This document shows, in pieces, positions 1 through 6,652 of a stretch of DNA of 64,000 nt; positions within the stretch are counted from its first letter, which is position 1, and every line of letters starts with the position of its first letter. Under the pieces are notes generated by a model that saw nothing but the letters and a program-made list of their open reading frames with translations, was not told the DNA's origin and searched no databases. The stretch spans positions 186,001-250,000 of the forward strand of contig NZ_JADNJQ010000001.1 of assembly GCF_015555045.1 (NCBI RefSeq), in the 5' to 3' direction. Made by a program: the position numbers and the translations under genes. The DNA comes from Collinsella aerofaciens (GTDB lineage: Bacteria > Actinomycetota > Coriobacteriia > Coriobacteriales > Coriobacteriaceae).

Positions 1-652
1 GCATCGCGACAAGCTTGCGAGCCTCGCTTCCATCCGCATCGCCGTCGCCCATGGCAATCGAGAGCTGACCCAGAATAGCGCGTTCAAGTTCCTTCATGTC
101 GTTCCATGTCTCGGGGTCCATGTCCAGCAGCGCTTCGTTTGCCGCATCGATAGCCTCATCGCCATAGCGCGCCCGGGCTTCGGCACCGTGGCGCTCCTCG
201 TTTTCCTGCACGGTGCGCCAGCGCTCCAGTTGCGGCAGGACGGCGCCCATGAGCGAGACGGCTTCGTCGAGCGACATGCCGGTGTTTTGCGCCAGCCGCG
301 GGGCACAATCCTCAATCATCGCCTCCATGGTGGTGTCGTAGGTGTACTTGCCGTGGTCGTAGCACCACTTGCAGTAATGGTCGGTCGTGGCGCCCGTGGC
401 GTCGGTGCCGCAGTCGTCGGGCGTGAGTATCATGCCGCAGCTCTGGCAATAATGCTCGGGCATTTCGAGCAGGTGGGGCAGCGGCTCTCCGGTTACGGCG
501 GCAATGAGCTTCATCATGTCGATACCCGGGGTGACTTCGCCGCGCTCCCAACGGCTGACGGCTTGGCGTGTGACGAAGAGCTTGGTGGCGAGCTGCTCCT
601 GGGTAAGGTGATGGGCGCGACGGACAGCGATGAGCTTTTCTGCAAAGGCCAT
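1..652 (-). CDS. XRE-type HTH regulator with zinc-ribbon domain (3' end outside window)
   Basis: The reading frame starts at the ATG at 652, behind AAAGGAG, and runs off the left edge, leaving 217 codons. Residues about 5-58 form an XRE/HTH_3 DNA-binding domain (TQEQLA, RQAVSRWERG). This is followed by a small cysteine-rich module: YCQSCGM near residue 70 and YCKWCYDHGKY about 22 residues later. That pattern fits the putative zinc-ribbon domain often attached to XRE domains in Firmicutes and Actinobacteria. The rest is helical and acidic. It is probably a DNA-binding regulator whose zinc ribbon mediates sensing or protein contact, but no target can be read. It diverges from trmO, so the 653-793 gap holds both promoters. 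Confidence 0.8.
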   Translation of the reverse strand, partial: MAFAEKLIAVRRAHHLTQEQLATKLFVTRQAVSRWERGEVTPGIDMMKLIAAVTGEPLPHLLEMPEHYCQSCGMILTPDDCGTDATGATTDHYCKWCYDHGKYTYDTTMEAMIEDCAPRLAQNTGMSLDEAVSLMGAVLPQLERWRTVQENEERHGAEARARYGDEAIDAANEALLDMDPETWNDMKELERAILGQLSIAMGDGDADGSEARKLVAM

Positions 653-780
653 AGCGGCTCCTTTCTGCTGGTTGGCGGCTTAAGCATACGCGGCAGCAGG
701 TGCCCTTCCAAGCAACCGTTGGTTGCACGACGGGGGACCGCGGCGAAGAATTGCGCGCAACGCCCCACACCTTCATGCCG

Positions 781-786
781 TACAAT
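781..786 (+). promoter_or_regulatory. -10 box (TACAAT) of a probably leaderless trmO transcript
   Basis: TACAAT lies 7 bases before the ATG at 794, so a transcript starting 6-8 bases downstream would begin at or next to the start codon. No Shine-Dalgarno sequence precedes that ATG. No convincing -35 box is visible at 17 bases. Confidence 0.45.
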
Positions 787-793
787 GGCCGGC

Positions 794-1531
794 ATGGAAC
801 CTATTGCACACATACATACCGATCTGCCGCAGAAGTTCGGCATTCCGCGCAACAGCTTTTTGGCGCCTCATCTACAGGGACGAATCGTCTTTGAGCCGGA
901 ATTTGCCTCCAACGCGGCGGTTGAGGGTCTGGGCTCCTTCTCTCACCTATGGCTGCTGTGGCGCTTCGAAAACGGAACGCCCGGCGGCACGGCTAAGGAC
1001 ATAGCCGCCGATGCCAAGACGCGGGACAGGTCCGGAACCAACGCAAAATGGTCGAAGACCGTGCGTCCGCCGCGTCTGGGCGGAGCCGAGCGCGTGGGTG
1101 TCTTTGCCACGCGCAGTCCGTTTCGCCCTAATCCCATCGGGCTCACCTGCGTTAAGCTCGACCGCGTGGAGCTTACCGACGACGGCCCCATCATCCATGT
1201 GCTGGGGGCCGATCTGCGCGACGGCACGCCCATCTACGATATCAAGCCCTACATCCCGTTTGCGGACTGCCACCCGGATGCGACCGGCGGCTGGATTGAG
1301 GGTGCTCCGTGGCAAGAGCTCGATGTTGAGTTTCCACAAGCGCTGCAGGATATGGTCCCGCCCGCAAAGCTCCCCGGCTTGGTCGAGGTCCTTTGCCAAG
1401 ATCCGCGCCGCGCGGGCAGCAAGCACGAGCCAAACCGCGTTTACCACTTAGCTTATGCTGGGCTCGACATATCTTTTACGGTCGATAAAACCCAGCTAAC
1501 CGTAGTCGCCGTCAACGACGCGCAAGACTAA
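794..1531 (+). CDS. trmO: tRNA (N6-threonylcarbamoyladenosine37-N6)-methyltransferase TrmO
   Basis: A 245-residue protein of the TrmO/TsaA (YaeB) family, which uses S-adenosylmethionine to methylate t6A at position 37 of ANN-decoding tRNAs. Family landmarks are present. The N-terminal beta-barrel begins IAHIHTDLPQKFGIPR and continues GRIVFEPEF and FSHLWLLW. The cofactor-site motif TRSPFRPNPIGLT lies near residue 110, and DGTPIYDIKPYIPFAD near 145. The C-terminal extension after about residue 165 is the usual smaller domain. I chose the ATG at 794; an in-frame ATG at 785 would overlap the -10 box. A much longer open frame upstream is the antisense shadow of the regulator gene at 1-652. Confidence 0.92.
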   Translation: MEPIAHIHTDLPQKFGIPRNSFLAPHLQGRIVFEPEFASNAAVEGLGSFSHLWLLWRFENGTPGGTAKDIAADAKTRDRSGTNAKWSKTVRPPRLGGAERVGVFATRSPFRPNPIGLTCVKLDRVELTDDGPIIHVLGADLRDGTPIYDIKPYIPFADCHPDATGGWIEGAPWQELDVEFPQALQDMVPPAKLPGLVEVLCQDPRRAGSKHEPNRVYHLAYAGLDISFTVDKTQLTVVAVNDAQD

Positions 1532-1643
1532 CCAGTCATTCGTCTGAACCCGTCAAATTAAGCGCCAAGCCCCATGTCAAAATCGCCCATGCTGGTGGAC
1601 AATAACGCCTACCAAAATAGTCCGCTTTGCATGGGAGCTCAGC

Positions 1644-2858
1644 ATGAAATACGACTTTAGCTCGCTTATCGACCGCCACGGCATGGATGCCATCGCCGTT
1701 GACTCTTGGGGCGAGATCCCCGGTATGGCTCCGAACGCACCCGACGAGGGCTTCGACCGCATTCCCATGTGGGTGGCCGACATGAACTTCGCCACGGTGC
1801 CCACGGCTCAGGAGTACATCATCAAGCGCGCTCAGCACCCCATGTTTGGCTACTTCAATCCGCGTCCCGAGTACTTCGACCGCATCATCGAATGGCAGAG
1901 CCGTCGCAACGGCGTTGAGGACTTGGCGCCGGAGCATATCGGCTACGAAAACGGCGTGCTGGGCGGTGTCGTGTCGACGCTACGCGCGTATGTCCAGCCA
2001 GGCGATGCGGTGCTGGTCCACAGCCCTACCTACATCGGCTTTACCAAGTCCATCGAGGCCGCGGGCTATCGTATTGTCCACAGCCCGCTTAAGCTCGACG
2101 ACCAGGGCGTGTGGCGCATGGACTTTGAGGACATGGAGCGCAAACTCGCCCAAAACCACATCCATGCCGCGGTGTTCTGCTCGCCGCACAATCCCTGCGG
2201 CCGCGTATGGGAGCGCGACGAGATCGAGCGCGCCATGGACATTTATCGCCAGCACGATTGCGTGGTGATTTCGGACGAGATTTGGTCCGATATCATCCTG
2301 CCGGGACACAAGCACATCCCGACGCAGTCGGTGAGCGAGGATGCCCGCATGCGCACGGTTGCCCTCTACGCGCCCAGCAAGACGTTCAACCTGGCGGGCC
2401 TGGTCGGCAGCTACCACATCATCTACAACGAGACGCTGCGCGACCGCGTGTGCGCCGTGTCCAACAAGACCCACTACAACGAGATGAACGTCCTCTCCAT
2501 GCATGCGCTTATCGGTGCCTACCAGCCGCAGGGCTACGAGTGGGTGGACGAGCTCAACCAGGTGCTTGCCGGCAATATCGAGTACTTCTGCAATTACGTG
2601 GACGAGCATTTTGAGGGCGTGTCCTATTCGCGTCCGCAGGGCACGTACATGGTGTTTCTGGACTGCACCGAGTGGTGCCGCGAGCATGGCCGCGATATTC
2701 AGTGGTTGCTTGACGAGGGGGCGCGCGTGGGCGTGGGGTATCAGGACGGCCGCCCGTTCCACGGGCCCTGCCACATTCGCGTGAATCTGGCGCTGCCGCT
2801 TTCGCGCGTAAGGGAAGCGTGCGACCGCTTGGACCGCTACGTTTTTAATGCACGGTAA
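1644..2858 (+). CDS. MalY/PatB-type PLP-dependent cystathionine beta-lyase / aminotransferase
   Basis: A 404-residue fold-type I PLP enzyme. Its N-terminus (WVADMNFATVP), HSPTYIGF, FCSPHNPCGR, ISDEIWSDI and APSKTFNLAG match the MalY/PatB subgroup; Lys246 in SKTFN should hold PLP. Members cleave the C-S bond of cystathionine or cysteine conjugates, giving homocysteine or H2S, pyruvate and ammonia. E. coli MalY also acts as a regulator. It starts at an ATG behind GGGAG (1632-1636); GACAAT at 1598-1603 is a plausible -10 box. The gene is monocistronic and ends in a hairpin at 2870. The exact substrate cannot be told from the sequence. Confidence 0.9.
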   Translation: MKYDFSSLIDRHGMDAIAVDSWGEIPGMAPNAPDEGFDRIPMWVADMNFATVPTAQEYIIKRAQHPMFGYFNPRPEYFDRIIEWQSRRNGVEDLAPEHIGYENGVLGGVVSTLRAYVQPGDAVLVHSPTYIGFTKSIEAAGYRIVHSPLKLDDQGVWRMDFEDMERKLAQNHIHAAVFCSPHNPCGRVWERDEIERAMDIYRQHDCVVISDEIWSDIILPGHKHIPTQSVSEDARMRTVALYAPSKTFNLAGLVGSYHIIYNETLRDRVCAVSNKTHYNEMNVLSMHALIGAYQPQGYEWVDELNQVLAGNIEYFCNYVDEHFEGVSYSRPQGTYMVFLDCTEWCREHGRDIQWLLDEGARVGVGYQDGRPFHGPCHIRVNLALPLSRVREACDRLDRYVFNAR

Positions 2859-2869
2859 GTGAGCACTGC

Positions 2870-2909
2870 ATGCGGGGCCTTCTGTCAAGTCGGCAAGAAG
2901 GCCCCGCAT
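2870..2909 (+). terminator. 14-bp stem hairpin after the MalY/PatB gene
   Basis: Arms 2870-2883 and 2896-2909 are perfectly complementary (ATGCGGGGCCTTCT and its reverse complement) around a 12-base loop, 12 bases after the stop codon. No T-tract follows, so termination may be inefficient or factor-assisted. Confidence 0.6.
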
Positions 2910-3002
2910 GGTAAAACGTCTGTAACCATTGGGCGCTCGTGTGGTTTTGTTTGCTATTATTTTTAACCATTTCAGTCTGTAAACAGGATCGTCTGGAGTT
3001 CG

Positions 3003-3872
3003 ATGAAAAGACCCCGTCGCTCGGCTGCCATTTCGTTGTTTGTTGCGCTTGCAGTGGCGAGCGCCTTTGTCATAGCGATGGCCGGCTGTTCCGGGAACAA
3101 TGACGAAGCCTCGACGCCAGCATCAAAAGTCCCGGACGCCTCGCAGGCCAAAGACGACAACCTTAAGACGCTCAACGTCGGCAGCGACCTCTATCCACCG
3201 TTTGTGTATACCGACGAGTACGGCGATATCGTTGGCCTGGATGTCGAGATATTGACCGAGGCTTTGGCCCGCATTGGTTACAAGCCAAAATACCAGATGA
3301 TCGATTGGGAAAAGAAGAAAGAGCTGCTGGCGAGCGGCGAACTCGATTGCGTCATGGGCAGCTTTAGTATGACGGGTCGCGAAAACGAATATCGTTGGGC
3401 CGGCCCGTACCTTGCGAGCCGCCAGGTGGTCGCGGTCGATCCCCAGAGCGATATCTACACGCTTGCCGATCTTGAGGATAAGATCGTGGCGGTTCAGTCC
3501 ACCACCAAGCCCGAGGGCATTTTGCTCAATCGCACAAATGAAAACGTTCCGCAGACCAAGGAGCTCTACAGCTTTTCGGACGGTTCATATCTGAACCCGG
3601 CGCTCGTCGAGGGCCTGGTCGACGCTATCGCCGCGCATGAGTCCTCGTTCCTCACCTACGAAAAAGACTATGGTGTGACATATCGCATTTTGGATGAGCC
3701 GCTGCTAGAGGTCGGTTTGGGCACCGCTTTCGATATCAACGATACGCGCGGCATCGACGTTAAGCTCGCTCATGCCTATCAAGAAATGCTTGCCGATGGC
3801 ACCATGGAACGTCTGGTGTCAAAGTACTTTGATGACCCTTCGCCATTTTTGAATATGGAGGGCCTGTCATGA
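3003..3872 (+). CDS. Extracellular solute-binding lipoprotein (SBP_bac_3 family)
   Basis: A 289-residue protein. It has a basic N-terminus, a hydrophobic segment (about 9-26) and the lipobox AMAGC, so Cys28 should be lipidated and the protein anchored outside the membrane. Residues about 55-285 form a family 3 periplasmic-binding fold (LNVGSDLYPPFVYTDEYGDIVGLDVEI, DCVMGSFSMTGRENEYRWAGPY), typical of amino-acid binding. No ABC permease or ATPase gene is nearby. Instead the stop codon overlaps the start of a hybrid histidine kinase (ATGA at 3869-3872). It is therefore probably a sensor that presents its ligand to that kinase rather than a transport component. GGAG lies 4 bases before the start codon. 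Confidence 0.85.
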   Translation: MKRPRRSAAISLFVALAVASAFVIAMAGCSGNNDEASTPASKVPDASQAKDDNLKTLNVGSDLYPPFVYTDEYGDIVGLDVEILTEALARIGYKPKYQMIDWEKKKELLASGELDCVMGSFSMTGRENEYRWAGPYLASRQVVAVDPQSDIYTLADLEDKIVAVQSTTKPEGILLNRTNENVPQTKELYSFSDGSYLNPALVEGLVDAIAAHESSFLTYEKDYGVTYRILDEPLLEVGLGTAFDINDTRGIDVKLAHAYQEMLADGTMERLVSKYFDDPSPFLNMEGLS

Positions 3873-6061
3873 TCGATGCGCCCGACCACGCCGCTCAGGA
3901 GCGGGGCAATCGTTCGACAGGGGCATGGCTCCTTGTCGCTCTGCTGGGGATAGCGCTCTCGGTTGTTGCCGGCATGATGAGCTACGGTTACACGACGGCC
4001 CAAGCCGAGCAGCGCTTTGCCGACGTTGTCGATTACGTGGCGACGCAGAGCCTTTCCTACGACGCGTTCAACAGCGCCTATGCGACCAAAAACCTGATTC
4101 GCGTTATGGAGATTGCCGGAGAGACTGCTCGCGATATGGAGCGCGACGGTTCGGTGGATAACGCCATGCTGGAGCAATACGCCGACCAGTTCAACGTGAG
4201 CGCGCTGATTGTGACGGATGCATCGGGCAATTTGGTGTCCGAGTCCTCGACGGATGGCGTGGGCTACGAGTCGCTTGCTACGTATCTCAAGGAAGCACCC
4301 GTGCTGGAGGTGGCAACTCATCCGCTTAAGTCCTATACCGCCCGCATCACGCTTGCGGATGATTCGGTCGCAGACATTGGCTGCGTGTCTCGGCGGGATG
4401 GCGAGGGCGTCGTTATCGCGGTAAGGCATCAGGGCGCGAAGGCGGTCGCGAGTAATACGCTCAAACTGCAGAGCCTGCTCGAAGGCTACGAAACCATCGA
4501 TAGCGGCAATATCGTGATCGAAAGCGACGGCAAGGTCGTTGCGACCAATGCCGTTGAACCCACCATATTGGGCGTATTCGATCTGCCTGTGACGGATGTC
4601 TTCATTGTCGACGGTATTAAGGATCGATGCCTGGCCGGTAAGGTCAAATTGATTAACGCCGACGGCGAGTGGTATTTGGGCACATTTGGAAAAGCGCACA
4701 AATTCTATGTGTACACCTATGCCTCGGCGCGGCATTACTTCGAGATCGTCGCCGCCGTTGTCGCCTGCGTGCTGGTGCTCTACGGCGGTGCAATAGCCGC
4801 CGTTGTGATGATGCGTCGCCGTGCCGAGCGCCAGCGCATGACCGACCTGTTGCTGCAGGAGCGCGACTATGGCGACAAGCTGGCAAAGGCGGCGCGCGAG
4901 GCCTCGTCCGCCAACTCGGCAAAGACGGAGTTTTTGCGTCGCATGAGCCACGATCTGCGCACGCCTATCAACGGTATTCGCGGCATGGTCGAGGTTGGCG
5001 ATGCCAATGCGGACGATCTGCAAAAGCAGACCGAGTGCCGCTCAAAGATCTGGACGGCATCGGGACTGCTGCTCGACCTTGCCAACGAGGCGCTCGATAT
5101 GAGTCGCCTGGAGAGCGGGCAGGTCGACCTGAACCTCGTACCCACAAATTTGGTGGCACTCAACTGTGAAGTGCGCGATATTCTGGAGCGCCAGGCCGAG
5201 GAGCGTCTGGTGACAATTATCTGCGACCAGCAGACGCTTGATCATCCCTATGCACGGGTGAGCGTGACGCACCTCAAGCGCTTGTTGCTCAATATTGCCG
5301 GCAATGCCGTCAAGTACAACCGCCAGGGCGGCTATGTTCGCCTGGTGTGCCGCGAGGTGGAGCCTGTAGATGGCGTCCCTGTCTATGAATACACGATCGC
5401 CGACAACGGTATTGGCATGAGCGAGGAGTTCCAACAGCACCTCTACGAGCCGTTTTGCCGCGAGAAGCAACAGGTGGAAGGCGCTTCGTCGGGAACTGGC
5501 CTGGGCGCGCCTATCGCAAAACAGCTGGTCGAGCTTATGGGCGGAACCATGAGCTTTACGAGCGTCTTGGGGCAGGGGACGACGTTTACCATCCGCCTGC
5601 CGTTCGAGAAATGCAAGCGCTCCGAGATTCCTCAGGCAGTTCGCGTGGATGCGGGTGATGGCGATGCGCTCCAGGGCTTGCGCGTTTTGCTCGTAGAGGA
5701 TAACGATCTGAATGCCGAGATCGCGCAGTTTACGCTCAACCGTGCCGGTGCCGTCGTGACACATGCTAAGGATGGCGAGTCTGCCGTTGAGGCGTTTGCC
5801 GCGAGCGCACCGCACGAGTACGACGTGGTGTTGATGGACATCATGATGCCCGGTATCGATGGCCTTGAGGCCACGCGTCGAATTCGAGCACTCGATCGCG
5901 AGGATGCCGCGACCACGCCGATTATCGCCGTGAGTGCCAACGCCTTTGCCGACGACCGCAGGCTTTCGCGTGAGGCGGGCATGGATGCGCACCTGAGTAA
6001 ACCCGTGAGCTCGCAGGAGCTCGTTGAGGCGCTTGCGCACATAGCCGCCGACGCTTCATAA
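3869..6061 (+). CDS. Membrane hybrid sensor histidine kinase with receiver domain
   Basis: A 730-residue membrane kinase. TM1 is at about 17-38, followed by an extracytoplasmic sensor of about 245 residues that looks like a Cache/PDC-type domain (a guess from layout), and TM2 at about 290-312. The HisKA domain has phosphoacceptor His361 (RRMSHDLRTPINGIRG). The HATPase domain has an N box (NIAGNAVKYN), DNGIGM and GTGLGAPIAKQLVELMGG. The receiver domain, from about 612, has Asp657 (VLMDIMMPGIDG) and a conserved Lys (LSKP). There is no HPt domain and no separate response regulator in the window, so the output partner is unknown. Translation is coupled to the binding lipoprotein by a 4-base overlap. 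Confidence 0.9.
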   Translation: MIDAPDHAAQERGNRSTGAWLLVALLGIALSVVAGMMSYGYTTAQAEQRFADVVDYVATQSLSYDAFNSAYATKNLIRVMEIAGETARDMERDGSVDNAMLEQYADQFNVSALIVTDASGNLVSESSTDGVGYESLATYLKEAPVLEVATHPLKSYTARITLADDSVADIGCVSRRDGEGVVIAVRHQGAKAVASNTLKLQSLLEGYETIDSGNIVIESDGKVVATNAVEPTILGVFDLPVTDVFIVDGIKDRCLAGKVKLINADGEWYLGTFGKAHKFYVYTYASARHYFEIVAAVVACVLVLYGGAIAAVVMMRRRAERQRMTDLLLQERDYGDKLAKAAREASSANSAKTEFLRRMSHDLRTPINGIRGMVEVGDANADDLQKQTECRSKIWTASGLLLDLANEALDMSRLESGQVDLNLVPTNLVALNCEVRDILERQAEERLVTIICDQQTLDHPYARVSVTHLKRLLLNIAGNAVKYNRQGGYVRLVCREVEPVDGVPVYEYTIADNGIGMSEEFQQHLYEPFCREKQQVEGASSGTGLGAPIAKQLVELMGGTMSFTSVLGQGTTFTIRLPFEKCKRSEIPQAVRVDAGDGDALQGLRVLLVEDNDLNAEIAQFTLNRAGAVVTHAKDGESAVEAFAASAPHEYDVVLMDIMMPGIDGLEATRRIRALDREDAATTPIIAVSANAFADDRRLSREAGMDAHLSKPVSSQELVEALAHIAADAS

Positions 6062-6065
6062 GCAT

Positions 6066-6101
6066 ATGGCCTGGTTCCAAGGTGGGTTGGAACCAGGCCA
6101 T
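6066..6101. terminator. Hairpin after the hybrid kinase gene
   Basis: Perfect 14-bp stem (6066-6079 with 6088-6101, ATGGCCTGGTTCCA and its complement) with an 8-base loop, 4 bases after the stop codon. A moderately T-rich stretch follows. It lies between convergent genes and could serve both. Confidence 0.7.
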
Positions 6102-6131
6102 AGTGCTATTTGTGAGTTTTGCTTTTGAGGC

Positions 6132-6611
6132 TTACTTTTCCTGAATCTGCTTGCCGCAAAGATGCTCAATCGTAATCTCGTAGAGCTGGACGCCCTTAAT
6201 GTCCTTGGCGATTTCCTCTTCGACCTCCTCGGCAGAAGGGTAGTACTTAAGCGCGAGTTGGCGGACTTTATCCTCGATAAACGCGGGGGTGTCATTCGCC
6301 AGGCGACAGCGGCCAAAGACCACGGTACTCATAACGTAGGGAGCCCAGTCACCGTCCTTGTACCACTCGTTGCCGTAAACGGTAAAGCAGACCTTGTCAT
6401 CGCGCTTGAGTGCGTCGACCTTGTGGCCGGCCTTGGCGCCATGGAAATAAATCTTGTCGTGCTCGGCGTCAAAGAAGTAGTTGACGGGAATGGCGTACGG
6501 GTAGCCATCGTCGCCGTTGACGGCAAAGACGCCGCGCTTGCAGGTAGCGAGCAGTTCGCGCGCTTCCTCGTCGGTGATGGCGCGTTTCTTTCGACGTAAG
6601 GGCCTAAACAT
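6132..6611 (-). CDS. Pyridoxamine 5'-phosphate oxidase-fold protein (NimA-like)
   Basis: A 159-residue member of the split-barrel flavin-binding family (Pyridox_ox_2), the group that holds the nitroimidazole-resistance protein NimA. Visible landmarks are GVFAVNGDDGYPYAIPVNYFF, IYFHGAKAGHKVDAL and VCFTVYGNEW. Such proteins bind FMN or a similar cofactor and are thought to reduce small molecules. Resistance cannot be inferred from this sequence. The ATG is preceded by AAAGGA. The gene is monocistronic and convergent with the kinase gene. Confidence 0.85.
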   Translation of the reverse strand: MFRPLRRKKRAITDEEARELLATCKRGVFAVNGDDGYPYAIPVNYFFDAEHDKIYFHGAKAGHKVDALKRDDKVCFTVYGNEWYKDGDWAPYVMSTVVFGRCRLANDTPAFIEDKVRQLALKYYPSAEEVEEEIAKDIKGVQLYEITIEHLCGKQIQEK

Positions 6612-6652
6612 CGTTGGCGTCCTTTCTACTGCGTATGGTTGTTGAGCACAAA

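Noticed and set aside
188-793. Long forward reading frame running into trmO
   Set aside because: It is antisense to the XRE/zinc-ribbon gene, and its translation shows no family motif until the TrmO start.
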